DNA from: Thermoleophilaceae bacterium
GTDB lineage: Bacteria > Actinomycetota > Thermoleophilia > Solirubrobacterales > Thermoleophilaceae
Assembly: GCA_030447875.1 (NCBI GenBank)
Contig: JAUJOA010000003.1
Span: 1-64,000 of the forward strand
Direction: 5' to 3'
DNA: 64,000 bases
The translations under genes were made by a program, and so were the position numbers. Positions 8,109 through 16,502 of this stretch are shown here, piece after piece. Under the pieces are notes generated by a model, which worked only from the letters and a program-made list of their open reading frames with translations, searched no databases and was not told the origin of the DNA. The stretch's first letter is position 1; each line of letters starts with the position of its first letter.

Positions 8109-9686
8109 ATGGGCTCGGCCCCGGGTCACCTCGGCGTCGTGGGCGCGGGCACCATGGGCGCCGGCATAGCACAGCTCGGCTGCCTCGCAGGCATGGAGAC
8201 GTGGCTGCACGACCCGATCGACGACGCCCTCGCGACGGGTGCCGAACGCGTAAGCACGGCGCTCTCGAAGGGCGTCGAGCGCGGGCGCTGGAGCGAGGAC
8301 GAGGCCCGTGCCGCGAGCGAGCGGCTGCACGCGACCACCTCTGTAGAGGATCTAGCGGCGGCTGAGCTGGTGATCGAGGCTGCGCCCGAACGGCTCGACC
8401 TCAAGCGAGACCTGTTCGCGCGGGTGTCGCAGGTGTGCGCGGCGGACGCCGTACTCGCCACCAACACGTCCTCCATCCCCGTTGTCGCGCTCGCCTCCGC
8501 CGTCGAGCGGCCCGAGCGCGTTCTGGGCATGCACTTCTTCAACCCCGCCCCGCTGATGCGGCTCGTGGAGGTGATCGCCACCGCGGAGACCGACGAGCGG
8601 TCACTTTCGATGGCCCGCGCCGCGGGGGAGGCGATGGGAAAGCGCGTGATCCTCGCAAAGGACGGCCCGGGCTTTCTCGTGAACAGGTGCGGGCGCCCGT
8701 TCGGGGCGGAGGCGCTGCGGCTCCTCCAGGAACGGGTGGCTTCGCACGAGCAGATCGATCGCATCTGCCGGCTGGGTGGCGGCTTTCGCATGGGACCGTT
8801 CGAGCTGATGGACCTCGTCGGAGTCGACGTCGGCTTCGAGGTTGCGAAGTCGTTCCATGCACAGAGCTTCGGGGAGCCGCGCTGGAAGCCGAGCCCGATC
8901 CAGGCGCAGATGACCGCGGCGGGACGGCACGGGCGCAAGGCAGGGCGCGGCTATTACTCGTACGCCGAGGACCCGTACCGGCCGGAGGACCCCGAGCCGC
9001 TGACGCTCGGTGGCGGGGACGGCCGCGTGGTGGCGATCGACGGCCACGGTCCACTCGCCCGCGAGCTTCGGGACTTGGCGGCGAGGGCCGGGTTCGACGC
9101 TCGCGAGCCGACCGCGGTCGACGCCGGCGAGCCGGACCTGTTGATCGACGCGTCGGCTCCTGCGCCGGTCTCCGATCTGCCGGCGGGTGACCTCGGCCTC
9201 GGAGCCGACGGGCCGCCGCTCGTCGTCGCCTGCGCCGATCGAAGCCTCGCCGCTCGAGGGGCGCCCACGGCCTGCGGCTTCAACCTCGTGCCGCCGATCG
9301 AGGCGGCACGGCTGGTGGAGCTCACTCGTCTGCCTACGAGCGCCGAGCGAACGTGCGAGCTGGCCGAGCAGTTCTTCGCCGCCCTCGGTCTGCGTTCGGA
9401 GTGGGTCGAGGACGCGCCCGGGCTCGTGCTCGGTCGAATCGTCTGCCAGCTCGTGAACGAGGCTGCCTTCGCGATCGGCGAGGGCGTGGGCTCGGCGGAG
9501 GACGTCGACGCCGGTGTGACGCTCGGGCTGAACCACCCGCGCGGGCCGGTCGCCTGGGGAGACGCGATCGGCCTGGAGCCCGTGCTCGCCACGATCGACG
9601 GCCTGTGGGAGGAGCGGCGCGAGGAGCGCTACCGCGCCGCCCCGCTGCTGCGCCGCGCCGTGGCGACCCAGACCGCGCTCGCCTAG
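8109..9686 (+). CDS. 3-hydroxyacyl-CoA dehydrogenase, double C-domain (PaaH-like)
   Basis: 525 residues. N-terminal NAD-binding turn VVGAGTMGAGIAQ; catalytic-histidine segment MHFFNPAPLMRLVEV; one 3HCDH C-terminal domain (about 190-290) and a second one at the end (about 425-520, APGLVLGRIVCQLVNEA). This architecture is typical of the phenylacetate/adipate-type 3-hydroxyadipyl-CoA dehydrogenases rather than the 280-residue butyrate enzymes. It oxidises 3-hydroxyacyl-CoA to 3-ketoacyl-CoA, the step between the crotonase and the thiolase upstream. Phenylacetate is possible but no paaABCDE genes are in view. Confidence 0.88.
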   Translation: MGSAPGHLGVVGAGTMGAGIAQLGCLAGMETWLHDPIDDALATGAERVSTALSKGVERGRWSEDEARAASERLHATTSVEDLAAAELVIEAAPERLDLKRDLFARVSQVCAADAVLATNTSSIPVVALASAVERPERVLGMHFFNPAPLMRLVEVIATAETDERSLSMARAAGEAMGKRVILAKDGPGFLVNRCGRPFGAEALRLLQERVASHEQIDRICRLGGGFRMGPFELMDLVGVDVGFEVAKSFHAQSFGEPRWKPSPIQAQMTAAGRHGRKAGRGYYSYAEDPYRPEDPEPLTLGGGDGRVVAIDGHGPLARELRDLAARAGFDAREPTAVDAGEPDLLIDASAPAPVSDLPAGDLGLGADGPPLVVACADRSLAARGAPTACGFNLVPPIEAARLVELTRLPTSAERTCELAEQFFAALGLRSEWVEDAPGLVLGRIVCQLVNEAAFAIGEGVGSAEDVDAGVTLGLNHPRGPVAWGDAIGLEPVLATIDGLWEERREERYRAAPLLRRAVATQTALA

Positions 9687-9732
9687 GTATACCCTCGGCC
9701 CCCCGATCGACCGACAGAGGAGCCAGCTCGAG

Positions 9733-11259
9733 ATGACCACCGCCACCGCTGAAGCACTGTCAGACGCCGCCCGCGCGTTCGTCGCCTCGGCTCCCCACAA
9801 GCTGCTGATCGGTGCCGATTGGGTCGAGGCCGCCGACGGCCGGAAGTTCGAGACGATCGACCCGTCGACCGGCGAGGGGATCTGCGAGGTCGCGCAGAGC
9901 GGGAGCGAGGATGTCGAGCGTGCGGTGATCGCTGCGCGCTCGGCGCTCGAGGGCTCCTGGTCGAAGATGCCGGCCGCCGGGCGTGGTCTCGTCCTGTACA
10001 AGCTGGCCGATCTGATCGAGGCCAACGCGGCGGAGCTGGCCGAGCTGGAGGCGCTCGACAACGGCAAGCCGGTCACGATGGCCAGCGCCGTGGACCTGCC
10101 ACTGGCCGTGGCGCACCTTCGCTACTACGCCGGCTGGCCGACCAAGATCGAGGGTGAGACGATCCCGGTCTCCTGGCCGCAGATGTTCTGCTACACGCGC
10201 AAGGAGCCGGTCGGCGTCTGCGGTCAGATCATCCCCTGGAACTTCCCGCTGCTGATGGCCACGTGGAAGATCGCCCCGGCGCTCGCCGCCGGTTGCACGG
10301 TGGTCCTGAAGCCCGCGGAGCAGACTCCGCTCACCGCGCTTCGGCTCGGGCAGCTGATCCAGGAGGCGGGGATCCCGGACGGCGTCGTGAACATCCTCAC
10401 CGGCGACGGCTCGACCGGGGCGGCGATCGTCGAGCACCCGGGCGTCGACAAGGTCGCTTTCACCGGGTCGACCGAGGTCGGCCGGCAGATCGGCGAGACC
10501 GCCGGGCGCATGCTGAAGCGGGTCACGCTCGAGCTGGGTGGCAAGAGCCCGAACATCATCCTGCCTGACGCCGACATCGAGGCGGCGATCAAGGGCTCCT
10601 TCCAGGGGATCTACTTCAACACGGGGCAAGCCTGCAACGCCGGATCGCGCCTGTTCGTGCACAAGGACCAGTACGACACCGTCGTCTCAGCGCTCGCGGA
10701 CGCGGCGAGGTCGGCGAGAGTCGGGCCGGGGCTCGAGAAGGACACGCAGTTCGGTCCCGTCGTCTCGAGCGAGCAGCACGACCGGGTGCTCGCCTACATC
10801 GATGCCGGCAAGCAGGCCGGCGCGGAGGCGGTCGCAGGTGGCGATGGCGCTGGTGAGGGGCTCTCGAACGGCGGCTACTTCGTTCCCCCCACTCTCTTCG
10901 CGAACGTGACCGATGACATGTCGATCGCCCGCGAGGAGATCTTCGGGCCGGTGCTCGTAGCGATGCCATACGACGACCTCGAGGAGGTGGCGCGCCGCGC
11001 GAACGACACCGAATACGGGCTCGCCGCGGGCGTCTGGACACGCGACGTGGCGAAGGCGCACAAGCTCGCGGCCATGCTGAAGGCGGGCTCCGTCTATCTG
11101 AACGTCTGGGGACCGAGCGATCCCGCGGCCCCCTTCGGCGGATACAAGGCGTCAGGCTTCGGACGCGAGATGGGCCACGCGAACCTCGACGCCTACCTGG
11201 AGGTCAAGACGGTATGGACGAGCCTCAGCGAGGCAGCGCCGAGCGCCGCCGTCGGCTAG
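9733..11259 (+). CDS. aldehyde dehydrogenase family protein
   Basis: 508 residues, ALDH superfamily, closest to the retinal/betaine-aldehyde type. NAD site: [20 protein letters not shown] and [12 protein letters not shown]. General-base glutamate in LELGGKSPN. Nucleophile cysteine in [12 protein letters not shown] at about residue 300. C-terminal [14 protein letters not shown]. It oxidises an aldehyde to the acid with NAD(P)+. RBS AGGAG lies upstream of the ATG, and a TATACC box lies near 9690. The preceding CoA-ester genes suggest it feeds an acid into the same catabolic route; the true substrate cannot be read from sequence. Confidence 0.9.
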   Translation: MTTATAEALSDAARAFVASAPHKLLIGADWVEAADGRKFETIDPSTGEGICEVAQSGSEDVERAVIAARSALEGSWSKMPAAGRGLVLYKLADLIEANAAELAELEALDNGKPVTMASAVDLPLAVAHLRYYAGWPTKIEGETIPVSWPQMFCYTRKEPVGVCGQIIPWNFPLLMATWKIAPALAAGCTVVLKPAEQTPLTALRLGQLIQEAGIPDGVVNILTGDGSTGAAIVEHPGVDKVAFTGSTEVGRQIGETAGRMLKRVTLELGGKSPNIILPDADIEAAIKGSFQGIYFNTGQACNAGSRLFVHKDQYDTVVSALADAARSARVGPGLEKDTQFGPVVSSEQHDRVLAYIDAGKQAGAEAVAGGDGAGEGLSNGGYFVPPTLFANVTDDMSIAREEIFGPVLVAMPYDDLEEVARRANDTEYGLAAGVWTRDVAKAHKLAAMLKAGSVYLNVWGPSDPAAPFGGYKASGFGREMGHANLDAYLEVKTVWTSLSEAAPSAAVG

Positions 11260-11263
11260 CGCG

Positions 11264-11575
11264 GTGGCGACGGCCGACCTGACGGTGCTGGCCCTCGGGC
11301 GGCCCGGCACGAGCGCGGGCGAGTACATCGCCGAGATTCAGAGGCGCTTGGCGAGGCAGCAGCGCGTGCGCTACCGCATGCACGCGATGGGAACGTCACT
11401 CGAGGGAACGACCGCGGACATCCTGGCGACCGTCGTCGAGCTCCACGCGGTGCCGTTCGAGCAGGGAGTCCCGCGGGTCTACACCGTGCTCAAGCTCGAC
11501 GAGCGACGCGACCGCCCGGACCAGACCCTCGACGACAAGGTGCGATCGGTGGAGGAGCGACTCGCAGGAGACTGA
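11264..11575 (+). CDS. thiamine-binding (MTH1187/YqgV family) protein
   Basis: 103 residues, the usual size of the family formerly called DUF77. The fold is a single ferredoxin-like domain, with typical stretches YRMHAMGTSLEGTTADILATV and RVYTVLKLDERRD. Family members bind thiamine or its analogues and tetramerise; their physiological role is unclear. GTG start 4 bp after the aldehyde dehydrogenase stop, so probably co-transcribed. Confidence 0.8.
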   Translation: MATADLTVLALGRPGTSAGEYIAEIQRRLARQQRVRYRMHAMGTSLEGTTADILATVVELHAVPFEQGVPRVYTVLKLDERRDRPDQTLDDKVRSVEERLAGD

Positions 11576-11583
11576 GCAGATCG

Positions 11584-11877
11584 TCACGCGCCGAGCTGTC
11601 GGCGGATGCGCCACTCGCCGTAGAGCGAGCCCGGCGGCCCGAGCGTGACGACGACGATCGCCGGATACCACCATCCCCACCGGCCCTCCACCGAGCCCCT
11701 CACACAGAGGGCGAGGAGCACCAGGAAGCCGGCTCCGTGGATCGGACCGAGGATCGAGACCGTCCCCTCCGCGTGAGTGAGGGCCGCCGCGACGAGCGGC
11801 ACGAGGAGCAGGAAGTCGAGCACGGCCACGACCGTGATCAGCCTGAGGCGGCGCAGCGTGCCGTCGCGGTCGTTCAC
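11584..11877 (-). CDS. DUF3817-like membrane protein
   Basis: 97 residues with about three membrane helices (residues 12-35, 42-62, 68-85). The pattern LRLITVVAVLDFLLLVPL, GPIHGAGFLVLLALC and RWGWWYPAIVVVTLGPPGSLYGEWRIR matches the small actinobacterial DUF3817 family, which has no known function. GTG start preceded at 7 nt by a TAGCGT box. Converges with the thiamine-binding gene, 8 bp away. Confidence 0.72.
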   Translation of the reverse strand: MNDRDGTLRRLRLITVVAVLDFLLLVPLVAAALTHAEGTVSILGPIHGAGFLVLLALCVRGSVEGRWGWWYPAIVVVTLGPPGSLYGEWRIRRQLGA

Positions 11878-11884
11878 GCCTGCG

Positions 11885-11890
11885 ACGCTA
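11885..11890 (-). promoter_or_regulatory. -10 box, leaderless type
   Basis: TAGCGT on the minus strand ends 7 nt before the GTG at 11877; no SD. Confidence 0.5.
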
Positions 11891-11911
11891 CAGGGCGCGC
11901 ACTGCGGGCTC

Positions 11912-12562
11912 TCAGTTGAGGCGAGCGCGCAGCGCCCGTGCCTCCGCGCCGAGCGCGGCCTTGTCCGACTCCGCCAGCGGCAGCTCGAGGCGCAGCTCCG
12001 CCGTGCGGATCGCCCGGATGAGGTCCGAACGGCGCCGGTAGGAGCCCACCAAGTTGTTCAGCATCCGCAGTGCCGTCTCGTGCGGGCCCCAGGCGCGGAT
12101 CTCGAGTGGCGCGGCGAGCTCCACCGCGGCCCCGGCACCGAATGGGTCGAGCAGGAGCGGCGGCGTTTGCCCGAAGTGGCCCACGACGTAGTGGCCCGGC
12201 AGCCCGACCCCCGCGAGCGCGATCCCGGCGCGGCGTGCCACCTCTACGTAGACGATCGACAGCAGGATGGGCAGCCCCTTGCGCCGCTCGAGTACGAGGT
12301 CGAGCATGGAGTTGTCGGGGTGGTCGTACTCGTCGCGGGCGCCCGCGAACCCGTGGCGGCGGCCGAGCAGCTCGCGCAGCGCCTCGACCTCCGCCACGGC
12401 CCTCCCACCGGCAGCCGGAGCGAGCTCCGCCCCCAGCCGGTCGAGCTCCGCCAGCGCAGCGTCGGCGTCCACCTCCTTGAGCTCGCCCGCCAGCGAGAGC
12501 GCGAGCTCGTCGAGGGAGGGCTCGGACTCGGCGGCGAGGTCGGAGAAGGATGCGAGGGACAC
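11912..12562 (-). CDS. SirB1 family protein (transglutaminase-like)
   Basis: 216 residues. Core DNSMLDLVLERRKGLPILLSIVYVEVARRAG and VGLPGHYVVGHF are the conserved SirB1/YchA blocks of a transglutaminase-like fold, where the cysteine position is usually lost. No cysteine nucleophile is visible, so an enzyme activity is not claimed. The C-terminal 60 residues look like a TPR-type helical repeat (ALRMLNNLVGSYRRRSD). Start is the GTG at 12562; the frame runs on upstream to 12766 but only as antisense of the divergent gene. Only 44 bp separate it from the divergent start at 12607. Confidence 0.75.
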   Translation of the reverse strand: MSLASFSDLAAESEPSLDELALSLAGELKEVDADAALAELDRLGAELAPAAGGRAVAEVEALRELLGRRHGFAGARDEYDHPDNSMLDLVLERRKGLPILLSIVYVEVARRAGIALAGVGLPGHYVVGHFGQTPPLLLDPFGAGAAVELAAPLEIRAWGPHETALRMLNNLVGSYRRRSDLIRAIRTAELRLELPLAESDKAALGAEARALRARLN

Positions 12563-12568
12563 GGACCT

Positions 12569-12574
12569 ATTCTG
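12569..12574 (-). promoter_or_regulatory. -10-like box, leaderless type
   Basis: CAGAAT on the minus strand ends 6 nt before the GTG at 12562. Weak first base, otherwise AnnnT conserved. Confidence 0.35.
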
Positions 12575-12594
12575 GCCGTCCTCGAGCTGCCCCG

Positions 12595-12600
12595 TAGCCT
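12595..12600 (+). promoter_or_regulatory. -10 box, leaderless type
   Basis: TAGCCT ends 6 nt before the ATG at 12607; no SD. Confidence 0.5.
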
Positions 12601-12606
12601 CAACCC

Positions 12607-13470
12607 ATGGACTCCGTGCAGCCCGGTTCCACCCCCGAGCCGCCTTCGTCGACACCCTCGCTCTGGCGCACCGATCTCCCGACCCTCGTCCGCCTGCTCG
12701 CCGGCCTCTGGATCTTCGGAACGGGCGAGGCGTGCCTCGTGCTCGCGGCGCTCGGCAACTCGCCATGGACCGTGCTCGCCGAGGGCGTCTCCGAGCAGAC
12801 GAGCCTGGGCATCGGCGAGGTGACGATCGCGATCTCGTTCGCCGTGCTCCTCCTGTGGGTACCGCTCCGGCAACGGCCGGGGCTCGGGACGGTCCTGAAC
12901 GCGATCGTCATCGGGCTCGCGATCGCGGTGACCCTCCGGGCGGTCGGCGAGCCCTCCGAGCTTTCGCTTCGCGTGGCCCTCGTGCTGGGCGGCATCGCCC
13001 TCGTCGGGGCCGGGAGCGGCCTCTACCTCACGAGTCGCCTTGGGCCGGGCGCGCGCGACGGGCTCATGACCGGGCTCCACGCCCGAACCGGCAGGTCGCT
13101 GCGGCTGATCCGAACGAGCATCGAAGTGACCGTCACGGTGGCAGGCGCGGCGCTCGGCGGCACCGTCGGCCTCGGCACGCTGGCGTTCGCGCTGCTGATC
13201 GGGCCGAGCGTGCAGCTCTTCGTGGGACTCGGCGGTGGGCTCAGCCCGCCGGTTGGGAGGGGACGGACGGGCATGACGTTGGTCAGAGGACAGAGGCCGA
13301 GATCGCAGTCGAGCGCGCCGCTACCGGCGGCGACGTCGCCGCCCGCCGGAGGCAGAGGCAGATCGCCCTCCTCCACGGCCTCCGCCGCCCAGCCGCCGGC
13401 GCCGTCGTGGTGCAGGTCGAGCTCGCGGCCCAGTCCGCGCCACGGGCGCGGACGCGCAGGCGCCGAGTGA
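12607..13470 (+). CDS. YczE/YitT-like integral membrane protein with foreign 3' extension
   Basis: 287 residues as read. Residues 1-215 are a clear membrane protein of the YczE/YyaS type with about five helices: LAGLWIFGTGEACLVLAALG, ITIAISFAVLL-like, VLNAIVIGLAIAV, and the conserved LGPGARDGLMTGL and LIGPSVQLFVG. From about residue 217 onward (nt ~13255 on) the frame turns into low-complexity Ser/Pro/Arg sequence. That part is simply the antisense of the broken glycolipid-binding-type gene on the other strand. The native stop codon therefore appears lost and the last ~70 residues are an artefact of a deletion junction. Function of the family is unknown. Confidence 0.7.
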   Translation: MDSVQPGSTPEPPSSTPSLWRTDLPTLVRLLAGLWIFGTGEACLVLAALGNSPWTVLAEGVSEQTSLGIGEVTIAISFAVLLLWVPLRQRPGLGTVLNAIVIGLAIAVTLRAVGEPSELSLRVALVLGGIALVGAGSGLYLTSRLGPGARDGLMTGLHARTGRSLRLIRTSIEVTVTVAGAALGGTVGLGTLAFALLIGPSVQLFVGLGGGLSPPVGRGRTGMTLVRGQRPRSQSSAPLPAATSPPAGGRGRSPSSTASAAQPPAPSWCRSSSRPSPRHGRGRAGAE

Positions 13471-13629
13471 TCCAGTCGCCGTCGACGTCGAGCTCGTACT
13501 CGAGGCGATACGGCACGGGCTCGACGCCCAGCTGAGTGCCCTCACCCGACAGAGAGCCCGGGCGGATCTCGATCGTGGTCGCCCCGCGCGCCACGCGTCG
13601 ATACCGCTCCAGATCAGTAGCCGCCGCAT
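13257..13629 (-). pseudogene. broken putative glycolipid-binding family gene (PF06475-like)
   Basis: Three reading-frame pieces join into one protein. Residues MRRLLIWSGIDAWRA start at 13629. After a shift near 13585, ATTIEIRPGSLSGEGTQLG and VEPVPYRLEYELDVDGDWIT follow. After a second shift near 13435, RELDLHHDGAGGWAAEAVEE and ALDCDLGLCPLTNVMPVRPL follow. The order and motifs fit the putative glycolipid-binding family, recognised from memory of its GTQLGxxPxPYRLxYxL and ALDxDLxxxPLTNxMPVRR blocks. Both shifts have the same direction (one base missing each). The last part of about 80 residues is absent: the match ends where the convergent membrane-protein gene begins. Start is 4 nt after the stop of the enoyl-CoA hydratase fragment, so both were once one operon. 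Confidence 0.7.
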
Positions 13630-13633
13630 CGGT

Positions 13634-13795
13634 TCAGGACGATATGGGACCTACCAGCGCCTCCACCGCGTCGCGATGCGCCCTCGTCGTAAAGCACATT
13701 GGCTCGGCGTACTCCTCCATAGCTATCGCCTGATCCCACGTCATGTCGGCCGCAGCGCGCAGTAGCGGCTCGATGCGCGTCGCCTGGCCGCTCAT
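13634..13795 (-). pseudogene. C-terminal fragment of an enoyl-CoA hydratase
   Basis: A 53-codon open piece ending in TGA at 13634. It contains EPLLRAAADMTWDQAIAMEE and YAEPMCFTTRAHRDAVEAL, which is the usual C-terminal helix region of crotonases (about 40 residues). Everything 5' of about 13780 that should encode the crotonase core is missing, and a stop codon lies just upstream of 13795. It is a remnant, not a functional gene. Confidence 0.65.
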
Positions 13796-13952
13796 CTATC
13801 GTCCGCTGCACGATGCCCTGATCGAGGACTCGCTCAACCGCGCGGAGCTCGCGGTCGGCGCAGAGCGGCGTTCGACATCGAAGTGGTCGCTCCAGGTGCG
13901 CTTTCTGCGGCGAGCGCTCAGGCCGCACGCTCTGAGACGTGGTCGACATTGA
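13743..13952 (+). pseudogene. possible 3' fragment of an unrecognised gene
   Basis: A 69-codon frame whose part from about 13780 looks protein-like (PLIYRPLHDALIEDSLNRAE, KWSLQVRFLRRALRP). Its first 12 codons are antisense of the crotonase fragment, so the true N-terminus would be missing. I do not recognise a family. The stretch 13953-14012 shows nothing. Confidence 0.25.
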
Positions 13953-14012
13953 GCACCACGTTGGTGCACGAAGTCGACCACGGGGTCAGAGAGGCCCGTC
14001 CGGGGCCGGCGC

Positions 14013-14030
14013 CGTAGGCCGCGTCCTACG
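14013..14030 (-). terminator. weak hairpin at the end of the aconitase gene
   Basis: CGTAGG (14013-14018) pairs with CCTACG (14025-14030) across a 6-nt loop, flanked by further GC-rich partial complementarity. It overlaps the aconitase stop codon and has no U-tract. A possible actinobacterial-type terminator only. Confidence 0.3.
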
Positions 14031-15999
14031 CCGGCGCCCCCACCTGCTCGCCCCGCTCCTGGAGGTAGTGGAGCAAGCCGCCCTCGACGAGGATCTCGCG
14101 CTCCTTCGGCGCGAAGTCGTGCGTGACGGTGAACTCGTCGCCCGTGGCGTCGATCCGCACGGTGATCGTGTCCGAGCCATCCTCGAGCTCCCGCTTGACG
14201 CTTGGAAGCGACCACGTCTGTCCCACCTCGGCCCGGTCGTAGTCCGACTCCTCCTCGAAGGTCAGCGCCAGGATCCCCTGGGCCACGAGGTTGCGCCGGT
14301 GGATGCGCGCGAACGACTTCGCGAGCACCGCCCTCACCCCGAGCTGGAGCGGCGCCAGCGCCGCGTGCTCGCGCGAGGAGCCCTGGCCGTAGTTGTGTCC
14401 GCCGACGATGAAGCCCGTCCCCCACTCCTTCATCCGCTTCCGGAACTCGGGATCGCGGTGCTGGAAGGTGAACTCGGCGATCGCCGGAATGTTCGAGCGG
14501 TAGGACATGACGACTACGCCGTCGGGCGCGAGGTCACCGGTCGAGATGTTGTCCGGCTGCACGGTGGCGATCCTCGCCTCGACCGAATCCTCCAGCGGCA
14601 CGTGCTCGGGCGGCGTCTTGATGTTCGGGCCGCGCGGAACCTCGACCTGATCGGCCTCCGACTCGTCCGCTGGGGCGAAGATGTGCACGTCGTCGACGTA
14701 GGGCTTCAGCTCCGGGGGCGCGAGCAGCTCGGGAGCATCGCCGTACTCGCGCGGGTCCTCGATCCGCCCCCTGAGTAGCGACACGGCGGCGACGGCCGGT
14801 GAGCAGAGATACACGGAGTCCTCCGGAGTGCCGCTTCGCCCAGGGAAGTTGCGGTTGAAGGTGCGCAGCGAGTTGGAGTCGGACGGCGGCGCCTGCCCCA
14901 TCCCCACGCACGGGCCGCAGACCGGCTCGAGCATCCGCACGCCGCCCTCCACGAGCTGACGGTAGACGCCCGACTCGGCGATCGCGGTGAGGATCTGGCG
15001 GGAACCCGGCGTGGCCGTGGCGGCGATCGACGGGCTCACGATCTGGCCGCCGCGGTCAGCCAGCACCGCGCCCGGCAGCGCGAGGTCCGCGTAGCCCGAG
15101 TTGACCGACGATCCCATGCACACCTGCCCGAGCTCCGTCCCGGCGACCTCCTCGACCGGCACCACGTTGTCGGGGTTGTGGGGCTTCGCCACGAGCGGCC
15201 CGAGCTTCGCCAGGTCGATCTCCACGCGCTGGTCGTAGGAGCAGCCGTCCTCGGGCTCCATGGCTACGAAGTCGTCCGGGCGCTGCTGGCGCTCGAGCCA
15301 GTCACGCGTCTCCTGGTCCGGCGGGAAGACCGCCGAGGTCGCGCCGAGCTCGGCGATCATGTTCGCGATGGTGCCGCGCTCGGGCACCGAGAGGTCGTGC
15401 GTGCCCGGGCCGGTGAACTCGAAGATCTTGTTCTTGCCGCCGCGCACGGTCAGCCGGCGCAGAAGCTCGAGGATGATGTCCTTCCCCTGCACCCATGGCC
15501 GAGCGAGCGTGTTCTCGAGGTGCACCTCGACGATCTCGGGACAGGCGATCTCGTACGGGTAGCCGCCCATCGCGACCGCCACGTCGAGCCCGCCGGCGCC
15601 GATCGCGATCATCCCGAGCGCTCCGCTGGTGGTGGTGTGCGAGTCGGCGCCCACGAGGATCCCGCCGGGCTTCGCGTAGCGCTCGATGTGCACGTAATGG
15701 CAGATCCCGTTGCCCGGACGCGAGTAGTCGATCCCGTGCTTGCGCGCCAGCGCCTGAAGCATCCGGTGGTCGTCCGGGTTCTTGAAGTCGAGCTGGATGA
15801 CGTTGTGGTCGATGTACTGCACCGCGCGATCGACCTGCACCCTCGACACCCCGAGCTGCTCGTACTGCATGCACGCCATCGTGCCCGTCGCGTCCTGCAG
15901 GAGTGTCTGGTCGATCCGCAGGGCGATCGGGGAGCCCGCCGTCAGCTCACCCTCGACGAGGTGCTCGCGGAGGATCTGGCGGGAGAGGTTCTCGGGCAT
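14026..15999 (-). CDS. acn: aconitate hydratase
   Basis: 657 residues, the shorter monomeric aconitase type (LeuC-like part first, then swivel domain). Citrate to isocitrate in the TCA cycle. Visible blocks: VGADSHTTTSGALGMIAIGAGGLDVA (His/Thr substrate loop), EPVCGPCVGMGQ with two 4Fe-4S cysteines, and the swivel motif YGQGSSREHAAL. The block that is normally GSCTNS in aconitases reads CMGSSVNSGY, so the expected third cluster cysteine is Ser, with a Cys three positions earlier. ATG start with a purine-rich leader. Alternatives (homoaconitase or isopropylmalate isomerase) are less likely, since those have separate or differently ordered subunits. Confidence 0.88.
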   Translation of the reverse strand: MPENLSRQILREHLVEGELTAGSPIALRIDQTLLQDATGTMACMQYEQLGVSRVQVDRAVQYIDHNVIQLDFKNPDDHRMLQALARKHGIDYSRPGNGICHYVHIERYAKPGGILVGADSHTTTSGALGMIAIGAGGLDVAVAMGGYPYEIACPEIVEVHLENTLARPWVQGKDIILELLRRLTVRGGKNKIFEFTGPGTHDLSVPERGTIANMIAELGATSAVFPPDQETRDWLERQQRPDDFVAMEPEDGCSYDQRVEIDLAKLGPLVAKPHNPDNVVPVEEVAGTELGQVCMGSSVNSGYADLALPGAVLADRGGQIVSPSIAATATPGSRQILTAIAESGVYRQLVEGGVRMLEPVCGPCVGMGQAPPSDSNSLRTFNRNFPGRSGTPEDSVYLCSPAVAAVSLLRGRIEDPREYGDAPELLAPPELKPYVDDVHIFAPADESEADQVEVPRGPNIKTPPEHVPLEDSVEARIATVQPDNISTGDLAPDGVVVMSYRSNIPAIAEFTFQHRDPEFRKRMKEWGTGFIVGGHNYGQGSSREHAALAPLQLGVRAVLAKSFARIHRRNLVAQGILALTFEEESDYDRAEVGQTWSLPSVKRELEDGSDTITVRIDATGDEFTVTHDFAPKEREILVEGGLLHYLQERGEQVGAPA

Positions 16000-16038
16000 G
16001 AAGGGGATCGGTCTCCTGTCTCGGGGCTGTCTCTAACG

Positions 16039-16443
16039 CTACCTGCGGTCCCGTACGTCGACGTACCTGGCGCGCGCCTCGGCGAGCCGCGGGTCCCCGT
16101 CTGCCGCAGCGGCCACCGCGCTAGCCCACAACTCGTCACCTTCCCGGCGGTCGATCCTGGCCTCGAGCTGGACGAACGTGCCGAGCGGCGCCGCTCCGTG
16201 GAGATCGAGGTGAAACTCGGACGTTCGGCCCTCCGATCCCGCGGCGAGCACGGCGAGCGACATCGCCTCCTCGAGCGCGGCGGCGATCACCCCACCGTGC
16301 GCCGAGCCCGCCGGTCCCTGGTGGTCCTGCTTGACGAAGAACCTGCCGGCCACTCGCCCCCCGCGGGCCTCCAGCTCGATCTGGAGGCCGAAGAGGTTCG
16401 CGCTGCCACAGCCGAAGCAGAGCTCGTGGTGGGAGACCGCCAT
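16039..16443 (-). CDS. PaaI-like hotdog thioesterase
   Basis: 134 residues, single hotdog domain. The core GPAGSAHGGVIAAALEEAMSLAVL contains the HGG turn and the acidic residue (E) on the central helix used by PaaI/4HBT thioesterases. An N-terminal CFGCGSANLFGL extension is common in this subgroup. It would hydrolyse an acyl-CoA or aromatic-CoA thioester in the cytoplasm; the substrate is unknown. No SD; a TAGATT box lies 9 nt upstream. Divergent from the PHP gene. Confidence 0.8.
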   Translation of the reverse strand: MAVSHHELCFGCGSANLFGLQIELEARGGRVAGRFFVKQDHQGPAGSAHGGVIAAALEEAMSLAVLAAGSEGRTSEFHLDLHGAAPLGTFVQLEARIDRREGDELWASAVAAAADGDPRLAEARARYVDVRDRR

Positions 16444-16452
16444 GCCCGAGGC

Positions 16453-16458
16453 AATCTA
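16453..16458 (-). promoter_or_regulatory. -10 box, leaderless type
   Basis: TAGATT on the minus strand ends 9 nt before the ATG at 16443; no SD. Confidence 0.45.
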
Positions 16459-16488
16459 CTGCCGGACATGCCGCGGCAGCGCGCCGAT

Positions 16489-16494
16489 TAGGCT
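16489..16494 (+). promoter_or_regulatory. -10 box, leaderless type
   Basis: TAGGCT ends 8 nt before the ATG at 16503; no SD. Confidence 0.5.
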
Positions 16495-16502
16495 CGCTGA
16501 GC

